Below the pieces are notes generated by a model, which had not been told where the DNA came from, did not search any database, and saw nothing but the letters and a program-made list of their open reading frames with translations. DNA of 64,000 nucleotides from the NCBI RefSeq assembly GCF_003626655.1, contig NZ_RBAN01000001.1, forward strand, positions 1,550,001 through 1,614,000, given 5' to 3'. Below, piece after piece: positions 16,501 through 26,844 of the stretch; positions within the stretch are counted from its first letter, which is position 1; the number at the start of each line of letters is the position of its first letter. The DNA is from Micromonospora costi (GTDB lineage: Bacteria > Actinomycetota > Actinomycetes > Mycobacteriales > Micromonosporaceae). Position numbers and translations under genes: made by a program.

Positions 16501-18476
16501 CCCTGCACGCGGCGGGCGCCGGTCTGGTCCGCCCGTGGACGACCGCACTGGCGTTGGGCAGCATCGCGCTGATCGGCGTGGTGGTGGCCGCGCTGGCCCG
16601 GAACGTGGCCGGCACCCTGGTCGACGACGTCGACGCCGAGGGGATGCCGCCGCACCTGGTGCAGATCGGCGGCGCCGCGGCGGCTGCCGCGCTGCTCGCG
16701 CTTCCCGGCGCGCTCGCGGCGCTGGCCGCCGAGTTCGGCTACTCGTCGCAGGTGGTGCTCACCGCGGCCCTGGCCGCGTCCAGCCTCGGGCTGGCGGCGA
16801 TCGCCGCGACCCGCCGACAGGTCCCGCAGTACCTGCCCTGGGCCAGCATGGCGGTGGCCGGCGGCGCGACGATCAGCGCGCTGGCCGCCTTCCCCAACGA
16901 CCTCGCGGTCGGGGTGTACGCGGCCGCGGCGGCCCTGCTGGGCGTGCTCGCCGAGCTGATCCGCGCCGCCACCGTCCCGCCGGCCGGCTCCGCGCGGCCG
17001 GTGCGGCGTTGGCAGGTGCTGCTCGACGGGGCGCTGCGCCGCCTGCCGGACGACCCGGAGCGTCGCCGCTGGCGGGTCAGCCCGGCCGCCGGGGCGCTGG
17101 CCGCCGCCGTACTGCCCACCGCCCTGGCGATCGCGTCGATCGCCCAGGCGCTGGAGGTGGCCCTGGTCGAGCCGCACCGGACGCTCACCCGGATCTGGGA
17201 CGGCCCGCCACCGGAGCTGCTCACTCCGCCACCCGGCGCCGTGGACCCGACGCACGTGCTGACCGCGCTGCTGCTCACCGCGACCGCCACGCTGGCGGCC
17301 ACCGGCTTCAGCGGCGGGCGGCGGTCCCGCGCGGTGCCCGTGGTGCTGCCGGGCGCGGCCGTCACGCTGCTCATCACCCCGACCGCGCTGGGCAACGGCT
17401 GGCCGGCGAGCGTCCTCGCCGCGCTCGCGGTCTTCACCATCTCGATGCTGGGGCTGGCACTGACCCCGCCGCCCCCGCTCGTCGAGCCGGCCCGGTCGCT
17501 GCGGCTGGCCCGGGTGCTGGTCTTCGTGATCGGTCTCGCGGCCGGCGGCGCCGGGCTGGCCGGCAGCCTGGCCACCCGCGAGCTGACCCTGTTCACCCTG
17601 GGCGGCGCGGTCGGTGTCGGTACGGTGGCGGCGCTGTTCGGCACCACGCAACGCGCCCGGATCCTCGGGTGGCTCTTCGCCTCGCTGATGGCGCAGCTGT
17701 TCGTGCTGACCGCCGGCCTCGTGGCCGGGCTGGCCCCGGTCTGGTCCGCGTTCGGGGTGCTCGCCGTCGGCGCTGCCCTCCAGGTGTTCGCCGCCATGCT
17801 GCCCCGGCTGCGCCGGCCGGAGGCCCAGCGCGAAGCGGCCACCGTGGAGTGGAGCGGGCACGCCGCCGCGCTGATCGCGCTGGCGCTGGCGTTCGACTCG
17901 CCCCGGCACATCGCGGCGCTGCTGGCGGCGTGGGGGGCCGTGCTCGGCGTGTCGGCGAGCCGGCCCAACCGTCGGCCGGTGGAACGCCGGATCCTGTTCT
18001 GGGCGGTGGTGTTCTGCGAGATCGCCGCCTGGTGGATCCTCATGCGGGTCGCCGACGTGGCGCTGCCCGAGGCGTACACGTTGCCGTTCGCCGCCCTGGC
18101 GCTGCTCGTCGGGGTGCTGGAGCTGCGGCAGCGGCCGGACATGAGCAGCTGGGTCGCGTACGGCCCGGCCCTGGTCGCCGCGTTCGTGCCCAGCCTCGCC
18201 ATCGTGCTGGCCACCGGGTCCACCACCCTGCGGCAGGTGCTGCTGCTGCTCGGCGCGGTCGCCGTCCTGGTCTTCGGGTCGTCGAGTCGGCAGCAGGCCC
18301 CGGTCATCGTCGGGGCGACGGTAACGGCGATCACCGCGATCCACGCGCTGTTCGCGTTCGGGCCGTGGCTGGCGCTCATCCCCGTCGGCATCCTGCTGCT
18401 GGTGCTCGGGGCGAGCAACGAACGCCGCCGCCGCGCCCAGGAACGTCTCCAGACCGCCCTGCGCGGCATGAGATGA
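13566..18476 (+). CDS. Giant polytopic membrane protein with N-terminal zinc ribbon
   Basis: Encodes 1636 residues. Residues 5-24 form a zinc ribbon with CSSCGREIKPAVRCPHCG (two CxxC pairs). A helical region, probably coiled coil (residues about 30-75), and a basic Pro/Arg-rich linker to about residue 140 follow. From about residue 150 to the end the protein is a long series of hydrophobic segments, roughly 40 by eye, interrupted by two short charged loops (about 310-355 and 1135-1170). Several stretches look internally repeated (alternating LAAAVLP/VAGLSAG modules). GTG at 13566 has GGAGGGG upstream. Similar zinc-ribbon giant membrane proteins of unknown function occur in actinomycetes. No transporter, flippase or enzyme signature is visible. 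Function unknown. Confidence 0.8.
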   Translation: MASFQCSSCGREIKPAVRCPHCGADQPQWVEHLAEIERSIAEMKARDAAIAREQRQIAAKMQAALFQRDILAHAGEERLKQATRPRRVLRRRPGRRPPTATTGAPPRVPRQGTPPGPEEPPPPPPPATWLDADDPEHPPEASSREVQNIPLGLGALLLGVAAVVFAAVATSSMDALARLGILLVATVLLLLAPPVLARRGLTSTAETIAAVGLLLVPLAGYALWAVDRIGNGGASGAVFAGVIFAVTAAVSVGYAGWTGLRAPRFATVLAAQPVAPLLAYDRITGPVGWAIALTVVALLDLWLARSAVAVERPVRRDLPEPPPPAPASPVAPRQRGAGGRPEGDPEEGGEVLAPAPAAVEDAPARPVPGLRELTWLLHGVAVALALAYAVTALLRATTVPTATGTGLVLLLAAGTGLAGTLALRRPPLPDLGAAIVTLAVIGALSRIASVALPGRALLLISAVIAVTGLAVRAVPEAARRGPQLASAVALTVSGLVVAGGALRAGVAPVRAALPAWAADLDRHAAELAAAVGPTAWQLAASAFLLTVAAVLALPTDIRREFAVAGAALTALAVPASFGLGWAAAPWPMVLAAVVIGVAGLSAGTTRAALAHAIGAAGVGLFGAGAGLARPALTAAVLLVLFVAGVLVAVAPRIRIAPAPADIVSAWAAGGAAFALPGAVAAFVAATVATDPTPTPASLREATVPVLAAAFLAVCVTLGYAAIVQVSQRDIPAPLAVGTGLGALVVTAAAFGAPGATVADAWVGALLLVSAVLLFLAPSIDAGRRSDLTLDGSDLAAAAVTATLIATLVRITAVLAPGGQLAVAAGLVLVVAVAARAMPEEWRRGPILGIAVGGLLIGLVAGWIALRGGVGVLATPGPIWAGDLSGWPAAPTGGSTWQAPIALGLLAVAAGILLPPPWRYDVSGVAVVLATIGAPAAFALPWWSPVLVGGMVATVFGMASVASVDPRAAQSRAVVAGVVALHAAGAGLVRPWTTALALGSIALIGVVVAALARNVAGTLVDDVDAEGMPPHLVQIGGAAAAAALLALPGALAALAAEFGYSSQVVLTAALAASSLGLAAIAATRRQVPQYLPWASMAVAGGATISALAAFPNDLAVGVYAAAAALLGVLAELIRAATVPPAGSARPVRRWQVLLDGALRRLPDDPERRRWRVSPAAGALAAAVLPTALAIASIAQALEVALVEPHRTLTRIWDGPPPELLTPPPGAVDPTHVLTALLLTATATLAATGFSGGRRSRAVPVVLPGAAVTLLITPTALGNGWPASVLAALAVFTISMLGLALTPPPPLVEPARSLRLARVLVFVIGLAAGGAGLAGSLATRELTLFTLGGAVGVGTVAALFGTTQRARILGWLFASLMAQLFVLTAGLVAGLAPVWSAFGVLAVGAALQVFAAMLPRLRRPEAQREAATVEWSGHAAALIALALAFDSPRHIAALLAAWGAVLGVSASRPNRRPVERRILFWAVVFCEIAAWWILMRVADVALPEAYTLPFAALALLVGVLELRQRPDMSSWVAYGPALVAAFVPSLAIVLATGSTTLRQVLLLLGAVAVLVFGSSSRQQAPVIVGATVTAITAIHALFAFGPWLALIPVGILLLVLGASNERRRRAQERLQTALRGMR

Positions 18477-18920
18477 GATGAGGCCGGAGGGTCACGGCCG
18501 GCGCCGTTGAGGGCGGGCAGAGCGTTGCCGGGCTCGTCGCGGCTTCAGGGCGCTGCGCGCGCTGGTCCTGCCAGCGCGCCCACCCTGACGCTCAGTGACA
18601 GGCGCTCCGTCGCCTTGCGTAACCGGGATTTCCAGGGGCCGGCACTCTCCATCGGCCCCTTTGCTCTGCACCCCTCGATGCACCACCACGCTGAGCAGGC
18701 AGTGTGTGCTGACCGCCGGACGGGCGCGTCAGCCGCGATGGTGACGCTCCGCGACTGGCGCATCCGTGGGTGCAGAGCAAAGGATCCGTGAGGTGATGTC
18801 GGGGGTGGCAGCGAAAGACACGAGGGGTAACCACGACAGCCGCCCCATGCCCACGAGGGCAACTCTCTCCGACCCGCCCGACGGGACCGGAGGGCGACGG
18901 AGACGGCAGGGGGACGCCGG
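18477..18920. other. Non-coding 444-bp region between convergent genes
   Basis: No gene fits: short open frames here lack ribosome sites and show no family resemblance. It contains one copy of the long inverted-repeat element (18658-18783). The rest is GC-rich with several short hairpins and probably serves as the shared terminator zone of the giant membrane protein and purE. Confidence 0.6.
18658..18783. repeat. Long inverted-repeat element, copy 1 (CTTTGCTCTGCACCC type)
   Basis: Outer arms of 16 bp (18658-18673 and 18768-18783) are perfect complements; a second block after a 2-3-nt mismatch (GATGC against GCATC) extends the stem. The middle about 80 nt includes TGAGCAGG. A second copy in the same relative orientation is at 58104-58217; both are followed by GATCCG just outside the right arm. 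There is no open frame and no transposase. Confidence 0.8.
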
Positions 18921-19412
18921 TCAGGCGAGGCTGGCGCGTAGGGCGGCGTCTTTCTCGGCGACGAGCTGCTCCAGGCTCTCCTGGTAGCTGGTCATCCGGG
19001 CGCGCAGATCCGCGTCGCTCGCCCCGAGGATGCGGACGGCGAGCAGGCCGGCGTTGCGGGCGTTCCCGATCGAGACGGTGGCGACCGGGACACCGGCCGG
19101 CATCTGCACGATGGAGAGCAGCGAGTCCATGCCGTCGAGGTGCTTGAGGGGCACCGGTACGCCGATCACCGGCAGCGGCGTGACCGAGGCGACCATGCCG
19201 GGCAGCGCGGCGGCACCACCGGCCCCCGCGATGATCACCTTGAGGCCGCGATCGGCGGCGGCCCGGCCGTAGTCGATCATCTTCACCGGCGTGCGGTGGG
19301 CCGAGACCACCTCGACCTCGTACGGCACCTCGAAGTCGTCGAGCACCTCGGCGGCGGCCTTCATCGTCGGCCAGTCCGAGTCGCTGCCCATGATCAGCCC
19401 GACCGTGCTCAC
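18921..19412 (-). CDS. purE: N5-carboxyaminoimidazole ribonucleotide mutase
   Basis: Encodes 163 residues. [13 protein letters not shown] and EVVSAHRTP (with the catalytic His) are the PurE signatures; the class I bacterial type moves the carboxyl group of N5-CAIR to give CAIR in purine synthesis. It forms an octamer in the cytoplasm. The GTG start overlaps the purK stop by 4 nt (GTGA), so it is translationally coupled and second in the purKE operon. The C-terminal helix [19 protein letters not shown] is typical of class I. Confidence 0.96.
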   Translation of the reverse strand: MSTVGLIMGSDSDWPTMKAAAEVLDDFEVPYEVEVVSAHRTPVKMIDYGRAAADRGLKVIIAGAGGAAALPGMVASVTPLPVIGVPVPLKHLDGMDSLLSIVQMPAGVPVATVSIGNARNAGLLAVRILGASDADLRARMTSYQESLEQLVAEKDAALRASLA

Positions 19413-20584
19413 TCGTGCCCCTCCCGCAGCCAGCGGGCGGCCCGCGCGGCCCGCGCCCGTACGTCGTCCAGGTCGTCGCCGAGCACCGTGACGTGCCCGA
19501 TCTTGCGGCCCGGGCGGACCTGCTTGCCGTAGAGGTGCACCTTGGCGCCCGGCTCGGCGGCGAAGAGGTGGTGCAGCCGCTCGTCGATGGAGATCCCGCC
19601 CGGCTCGCCGCCGAGCACGTTCGCCATGACCACGACGGGCGCGGCGAGCGAGGTGTCGCCCATCGGGTAGTCGAGGACCGCCCGCAGGTGCTGCTCGAAC
19701 TGGGAGGTGCGGGCGCCCTCGATGGTCCAGTGCCCGGAGTTGTGCGGCCGCATCGCCAGCTCGTTGACCATGATGCCCGGCCGGCCGGAGGCGTCGGCCA
19801 CCTCGAACAGCTCCACCGCGAGCAGACCCACGACCCCGAGCGAGGTGGCCAGGTCGATGGCGAGCTGCTGGGCGGCGAGCGCCAGATCCTCGGGCAGGCC
19901 CGGTGCCGGGGCCAGCACCTCGACACAGATCCCGTCGACCTGCACGGTCTCGACCACCGGGTACGCGGCCACCTGCCCGAACGGCGAGCGGGCCACCTGC
20001 ACGGCCAGCTCCCGGCGCAGCGGCACCCGCTCCTCGACGATCAGCTCGGTGCCTCCCGCGAGCAGCGTGCGGGCCAGCTCGGCGGCGTGCGCCGCGTCCG
20101 TCACCATCCAGACGCCACGGCCGTCGTAGCCGCCACGGGCCGCCTTGAGCACGACCGGCCAGCCCACCTCGGTGCCGAACGTCACGAGGTCGTCCGGCTC
20201 GCGTACCGGCCGCCAGGCCGGGACGGGAGCGCCCAGCTCGGTGAGCCGCTCACGCATCGCCCGCTTGTCCTGCGCGTAGCGCAGGGCGTCGGCGGGCGGG
20301 TAGACCGTCGCGCCCTCGGCGGCGAGCGTGCGGACGTGCTCGTTCGGCACGTGCTCGTGGTCGAAGGTGACCACGTCGCAGCTCTTCGCGAAGGTACGCA
20401 GCGCGGCGAGGTCGGTGTGGTCGCCGTACTGGACGTCGGCGGCGACCAGCGCGGCACCGTCGTCGGGGGCCAACGCGAGAACGTGCAGAGACTGGCCGAG
20501 GGCGATCGCGGCCTGGTGGGTCATCCGGGCCAGCTGGCCGCCGCCCACCATGCCGACAACGGGCAGACCGGTTCGGGAATCCAT
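19409..20584 (-). CDS. purK: N5-carboxyaminoimidazole ribonucleotide synthase
   Basis: Encodes 391 residues with an ATP-grasp fold. [13 protein letters not shown] binds the ribonucleotide, [15 protein letters not shown] is the ATP-grasp loop, and [10 protein letters not shown] with [17 protein letters not shown] are the metal and catalytic segments. It makes N5-CAIR from AIR, ATP and bicarbonate, the step before PurE. ATG at 20584 has no Shine-Dalgarno; TAGGCT lies 9 nt upstream, so the mRNA may be nearly leaderless. First gene of the purKE operon. Confidence 0.96.
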   Translation of the reverse strand: MDSRTGLPVVGMVGGGQLARMTHQAAIALGQSLHVLALAPDDGAALVAADVQYGDHTDLAALRTFAKSCDVVTFDHEHVPNEHVRTLAAEGATVYPPADALRYAQDKRAMRERLTELGAPVPAWRPVREPDDLVTFGTEVGWPVVLKAARGGYDGRGVWMVTDAAHAAELARTLLAGGTELIVEERVPLRRELAVQVARSPFGQVAAYPVVETVQVDGICVEVLAPAPGLPEDLALAAQQLAIDLATSLGVVGLLAVELFEVADASGRPGIMVNELAMRPHNSGHWTIEGARTSQFEQHLRAVLDYPMGDTSLAAPVVVMANVLGGEPGGISIDERLHHLFAAEPGAKVHLYGKQVRPGRKIGHVTVLGDDLDDVRARAARAARWLREGHE

Positions 20585-20621
20585 AGCGCCGCCAGCCTAT
20601 CCGGGCCGCCGGGCCCGCCCG

Positions 20622-22664
<2,043 letters not shown>

Positions 22665-22670
22665 CCGACG

Positions 22671-22676
22671 ACCATA
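22671..22676 (-). promoter_or_regulatory. -10 box TATGGT, leaderless start of the DUF255 gene
   Basis: TATGGT is followed by 6 nt and then GTG at 22664, with no Shine-Dalgarno. Confidence 0.6.
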
Positions 22677-22709
22677 ACCACCCCGCGTCCGGCGCTTGGG
22701 AGCTGCCGG

Positions 22710-25241
22710 TCAGGAGGCGCCGTCGGCGCGCAGGGGAAACACGTTGGGGCGGGCCTCGTCGAGCAGGGTGCCGAGGACCGCGCCGATCTTGTCGGCCGGC
22801 ATGGGCTTGAAGAAGTGGTAACCCTGGGCGGCCGTGCAGCCCAGCTCGGCCAGGGCGCTGCGCTGCTCGGCGGTCTCCACGCCCTCGGCCACGACCCGCA
22901 ACCCCAGCTCGTGCGCGAGGCCGACGGTGGTCCGGACGATCGCGGCCGCCTCCGGCGAGTCGGCCATCCGAATCACGAACGAGCGGTCCACCTTGAGCTC
23001 GTCGACCGCGATCCGGGTGAGGAACGTCAGCGAGGAGAAACCCGTGCCGAAGTCGTCCACGGCGAGCTGCACGCCCATCGACCGGAGCGTGGCCAGCACC
23101 TCGTCGATGACCTCCAGCTCGCTCATCACCACCGTCTCGGTGATCTCCAGCACCAGCCGGTGCGCCGGCACCTGGTGGCGGCGCAGCGCCTCGCCGATCT
23201 CGGATGGCAGGCGCGGGTCGAGCAGGCTCCGCGCCGAGAGGTTGACCGAGATCGGGATGTCGAGCCCCTCTCGGGCCCAGTCGGCGGCGACCGCGAGCGC
23301 CTTGTCGAGCACGTACCGGGTGAACGTGCCGAGCTGCTCGCTGTTCTCCACCGGACGGATGAAGTCGACCGGGCTGAGCCAGCCGCGCCGCGGGTGCCGC
23401 CAGCGGATCAGCGCCTCGACGCCGGTCGGGGCGCCGGTGGCCAGGTCGACGGCCGGCTGCAACGCCAGGACGAGCTGGTCCTCCACCTCCAGCGCCTCAC
23501 GCAGCTCGGCCAGCAGGGCGAGCTGGTCGGTGCTCGCCGCGTCCCGGGTGCTGTCGTACGCGGCGACGCTGCCGCCACCCTCCTTGGCCTGGTACATCGC
23601 GATGTCGGCGCGGCGCAGCAGCTCGGTCAGGTCGGCGGTGCCGGCGTCGGCCACCACCACGCCCACGGAGACCTCGACGGACATCCGCACCCCGGCCACC
23701 TCCGTCGGCGCGGCCAGCCGCTCGGCGATCTCGCGGGCCTGGCGCAGCGCGTACGCCGTCGGCGCGGCCCGGTCGCCGACCACCGGGACCGACGTCAGCA
23801 GCAACGCGAACTCGTCGCCGCCGAGCCGGCCCAGCAGGTCGCCGGGGCGGGCCAGCGCGGACAGCCGGTTGGCGGCCAGCCGGAGCAGCTGGTCGCCGGC
23901 CGCGTGCCCGAGGGTGTCGTTGACCTCTTTGAACTGGTCGATGTCGAGCAGGAGCAGCGCCACCGGGTGGTCGTGCGCGAGCTGCCGCAGGGCCTGGTCG
24001 CCCTTGCTGAGCATGGCCGCCCGGTTGGCCAGGCCGGTGAGCGCGTCGTGCACCGCCTCGTACGACGACCGCGCGGTCACCAGTCGCAGCTCGCGGTGGG
24101 TCGCCGCGTCGTGCAGCGCCGCGGCCACGGCGTCACCGAACGCGGCCACCGCGTCCCGCTCCCGCCCGTTCGGCGGGGCCGAGCGGGGGAAACGCACCCG
24201 CAGGCGGCCCACGGAAGCCGCGCCGACGGTGAGCGGGCGGACGAGTTCGTGCTCGTCGGGCTCCCCCGGTCTGGGCTCGGCAATCTCCCGGTCGACGAGC
24301 CCGCCCGACGGGTCGCCGCGGTAGCGCCGCCAGCGTCCGTCGCCCCGGGCCACGTCGACGTCCACGAGTTCCGCCTGGAACAGGGCGAGGGCCCCGCTGA
24401 CGGCGGCGCTGGCCACTCCCCGCTCGTCCAGCTGGTTGAGCGCGGCCGTGGCCTCGGCGAAGACGCGCCACGTGCGGCGCTCCTGGTCGGCACGGAGCCG
24501 CTGCCGGTAGGTCTGCTGGAGCAGCCAGAGCGGCGGCGGGAGAAGCAGCAGCCAGCGCGGGTCGATCTCCATGAGCGTCACCACGACCAGGCCCACCGCG
24601 ACGTTGCCGACGAACATCAGGAGCTTGCCGCGGAGCGCGGCGAGCACCGGCGGCCCGATCGGCACGCCGCTGCGCACGCCCAGGGTGACCCCGCTGAGCC
24701 AGGCGGTGGCGAGCAGGTACGTCACGGACCCGGCGACCACCGCGGCGGCCAGCCCGGGCGTGAGGTCGGCCAGCAGCGGCCGGCCGAGCGCGGTCGTGAC
24801 GGCCACGGCGAGCGCGGACGCCGCGGCGAGGGACGCCGCGATGCGGACGATCTCCAGCAGCGGCCGGCGGTCACCGCACGCCGACAGCGTGGACCAGGCG
24901 AGCCCGGCGCCGAGCAGGGTGGCCGAGGGGAGCCAGCCGGCCGGCACCAGATGGAGGCAGATGATCAGCGCGGCCTCGCCCCAGGTGATGCTGACCATGC
25001 CGGCGCCCGCACGGAACCGCAGCCGGGCCAGCTGGGCGACGGCCAGCACGCCGACCGCGATGGCGTACCGGGCCGGAGCGGGGATCGCGTCGTCGGCGGG
25101 CAGGCCCGTGGGCAGGGACAGCCCGACGACGGACGCGACGAGCGCCGTCACCGTGACCGCGGCGGTGAGCACGAGCACCCGGAGCGGGGTGCCGCGCAAT
25201 CCCAGCCGGTCGACCTGCCCGCCACCCCTGCCGGAGGTCAC
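22710..25241 (-). CDS. Membrane-bound GGDEF-EAL protein (c-di-GMP synthase/phosphodiesterase)
   Basis: Encodes 843 residues. About seven or eight membrane segments lie in residues 20-240, then a GAF-like linker (about 260-390). The GGDEF domain has the intact catalytic LGRLGGDEFALLL and an inhibitory RxxD site (RPGD, five residues before GGDEF). The EAL domain is also complete: GVEALIRWRHP, ISVNLSARS, LEITETVV, VDDFGTGFSSL, ELKVDRSFV, VAEGVETAEQ and AAQGYHFFKP. Both synthesis and hydrolysis of cyclic di-GMP are therefore possible. The N-terminal membrane part is probably the sensor. GTG at 25241 has GGAG about 9 nt upstream. A GGGGAC/GTCCCC palindrome sits 88 bp upstream. Confidence 0.92.
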   Translation of the reverse strand: MTSGRGGGQVDRLGLRGTPLRVLVLTAAVTVTALVASVVGLSLPTGLPADDAIPAPARYAIAVGVLAVAQLARLRFRAGAGMVSITWGEAALIICLHLVPAGWLPSATLLGAGLAWSTLSACGDRRPLLEIVRIAASLAAASALAVAVTTALGRPLLADLTPGLAAAVVAGSVTYLLATAWLSGVTLGVRSGVPIGPPVLAALRGKLLMFVGNVAVGLVVVTLMEIDPRWLLLLPPPLWLLQQTYRQRLRADQERRTWRVFAEATAALNQLDERGVASAAVSGALALFQAELVDVDVARGDGRWRRYRGDPSGGLVDREIAEPRPGEPDEHELVRPLTVGAASVGRLRVRFPRSAPPNGRERDAVAAFGDAVAAALHDAATHRELRLVTARSSYEAVHDALTGLANRAAMLSKGDQALRQLAHDHPVALLLLDIDQFKEVNDTLGHAAGDQLLRLAANRLSALARPGDLLGRLGGDEFALLLTSVPVVGDRAAPTAYALRQAREIAERLAAPTEVAGVRMSVEVSVGVVVADAGTADLTELLRRADIAMYQAKEGGGSVAAYDSTRDAASTDQLALLAELREALEVEDQLVLALQPAVDLATGAPTGVEALIRWRHPRRGWLSPVDFIRPVENSEQLGTFTRYVLDKALAVAADWAREGLDIPISVNLSARSLLDPRLPSEIGEALRRHQVPAHRLVLEITETVVMSELEVIDEVLATLRSMGVQLAVDDFGTGFSSLTFLTRIAVDELKVDRSFVIRMADSPEAAAIVRTTVGLAHELGLRVVAEGVETAEQRSALAELGCTAAQGYHFFKPMPADKIGAVLGTLLDEARPNVFPLRADGAS

Positions 25242-25328
25242 CGACCCGCTCCGTGGGCCGGCCGATCGACCGTACGACGGGCAGCCGCTGATGTGACGGT
25301 CATCGGCGCCCCCTCCCGCGCACGGCTC

Positions 25329-25345
25329 GGGGACTTTTGGTCCCC
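25329..25345. promoter_or_regulatory. Palindrome GGGGAC-N5-GTCCCC upstream of the GGDEF-EAL gene
   Basis: GGGGAC (25329-25334) and GTCCCC (25340-25345) flank TTTTG. It lies 88 bp before the GGDEF-EAL start and 76 bp beyond the stop of the small gene at 25421. It recalls DevR/DosR-type boxes (GGGAC-AT-rich spacer-GTCCC), but the spacing is one base longer. It could equally be a weak terminator of the small gene. Confidence 0.4.
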
Positions 25346-25420
25346 CCGGCGGAAGGCTAAGCCAAACCCGATGACCGCAACAGGGGTCGAAGGTCGGCTT
25401 CGGCGTGAATCACGCCGGCT

Positions 25421-25714
25421 CTACCCGTTCCGGCGCTGCTCGGACGCGGTGGGAACGTCCGGGGATGAATCCTGGCCTCCGGTCCTGTCTGTCGGATCTG
25501 CGACCACGGCGTCCGCACGACCGGCCTCGCCCGGACCGGCCTGGGTGGGGAACCGGTCGGGCAGCCGGCGCAGCCGGGCGTTCATGTTGCGGATCAGCAG
25601 AACGGTGGCGGCGCTCAGCACCAGGATGAGGAACAGACCCATCGGGCCCGCCAGGCCACCCGTGCGGGTGTCCCCGAAGTTGTTCTCCGCGAGCACCTGG
25701 GCAGCGGTCAGCAT
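25421..25714 (-). CDS. Small single-pass membrane protein conserved beside mca
   Basis: Encodes 97 residues. GLAGPMGLFLILVLSAATVL (about residues 22-41) with the following LIRNMNARLRRLP is one membrane helix followed by a basic cytoplasmic stretch; the last 40 residues are acidic and probably disordered. A small protein of this form is often next to mca in actinomycetes, to my recollection. A strong GGAGG precedes the ATG by 6-7 nt. It lies 48 bp downstream of mca on the same strand, so the two are probably one transcript. Function unknown. Confidence 0.75.
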   Translation of the reverse strand: MLTAAQVLAENNFGDTRTGGLAGPMGLFLILVLSAATVLLIRNMNARLRRLPDRFPTQAGPGEAGRADAVVADPTDRTGGQDSSPDVPTASEQRRNG

Positions 25715-25762
25715 GGCATTCCTCCGATATGCGGTTGGTGACCAGCGTAGCGCCGGGCCGGA

Positions 25763-26647
25763 TCAGCGGGCACGGACCGTCTCACGCACACCGGCGAAGA
25801 GGTCCGACTCCGGCAACGGGCTGTCCACCAACGAACGCGCCAGGTGGAAGTCCTCGGTCGGCCAGGCGCGCTGCTGGACCTCCATGGGCACCCGGAACCA
25901 GAAGCCGTCCGGGTCGACCTGGGTGGCGTGGGCGCGCAGCGCGTCGTCGCGGACCGGGAAGTATTGCGCGCACTCGACCCGGGTGGTGACCTCCGGACGC
26001 TGCTCGTCGGGGTTCTCCTCCCAGCGCTTCAGCCAGTCGAGGTACGGCGACTCGAGCCCCGCGGCGAGCATGGCCTCGTGCAGGGCCATGATCTTGCCCT
26101 TCGAGAAGCCGACGTCGTAGTAGAGCTTGAGCGGCTGCCAGGGCTCGCCGAGGTCGGTGTGCCGCTCCGGGTCGCCGGCCGCGTCGAACGCCGCGACGGT
26201 GATCTTGTGGCACATGATGTGGTCGGGGTGGGGGTAGCCGCCCCGCTCGTCGTACGTGGTGACCACGTGCGGACGGAACTCCCGCATGAGCCGCACCAGC
26301 GGGCCCGCGGCGACGTCGACGTCCTGCAGCGCGAAGCACCCCCCGGGCAGCGGGGGCAACGGGTCACCCTCGGGGAGCCCGGAGTCGACGAAGCCGAGCC
26401 AGGCCTGCTCGATGCCGAGGATCGCGCGGGCGGCGTCCATCTCGGCGCGGCGGATCTCGGCGATGTTGGCCCACACGTCGGGCCGGTCGAGCTTCGGGTT
26501 GAGCACACTGCCGCGCTCTCCTCCGGTGCACGTTACGACGAGGACCTCCACGCCCTCGGCGACGTATTTCGCCATGGTGGCGGCGCCCTTGCTGGACTCG
26601 TCGTCCGGGTGGGCGTGGACGGCCATGAGGCGTAGCTGTTCTGCCAA
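25763..26647 (-). CDS. mca: Mycothiol S-conjugate amidase
   Basis: Encodes 294 residues. It cleaves mycothiol S-conjugates to mercapturic acids and GlcN-inositol during detoxification. LMAVHAHPDDESSKGAAT carries the zinc ligands His and Asp of the GlcNAc-PI deacetylase/LmbE fold, and YPHPDHIMCH has the third zinc His; the length is that of Mca rather than the shorter LmbE proteins. The TTG at 26647 is chosen because GAGGAG lies 8 nt upstream and the protein then begins MAEQLRLMAVHAHPDD, matching Mca N-termini. A GTG at 26656 is buried in the Shine-Dalgarno itself. Cytoplasmic; the pathway marks an actinobacterium. Confidence 0.93.
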   Translation of the reverse strand: MAEQLRLMAVHAHPDDESSKGAATMAKYVAEGVEVLVVTCTGGERGSVLNPKLDRPDVWANIAEIRRAEMDAARAILGIEQAWLGFVDSGLPEGDPLPPLPGGCFALQDVDVAAGPLVRLMREFRPHVVTTYDERGGYPHPDHIMCHKITVAAFDAAGDPERHTDLGEPWQPLKLYYDVGFSKGKIMALHEAMLAAGLESPYLDWLKRWEENPDEQRPEVTTRVECAQYFPVRDDALRAHATQVDPDGFWFRVPMEVQQRAWPTEDFHLARSLVDSPLPESDLFAGVRETVRAR

Positions 26648-26844
26648 CGTCGGCACTCCTCGTGTGGGTCGGCCGGGTCGGCCCGGGAGGGCCGCTGACC
26701 TGCCGTAATCCTTCCGCCCGATGACCCGCCGGGCGGTCACCTCCGACGGCGACCTGCCAGAATTGGCGTGGAGCCGGGCTGGGAGGATGGACAGAAGCCA
26801 TTCTTGCCGATGCCGCCGACAACAACGCCAGGAGATACCCGCCG

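Noticed and set aside
11607..18344. A 2245-codon minus-strand frame antisense to the giant membrane protein and ugd
   Set aside because: It is an artefact of high GC at third positions. The translation is low-complexity Gly/Arg/His/Gln, and the plus-strand genes have clear motifs.
18921..18960. Extension of the repeat element into purE as a mobile insertion
   Set aside because: The purE C-terminus is normal for class I enzymes; the repeat ends about 140 bp before it.
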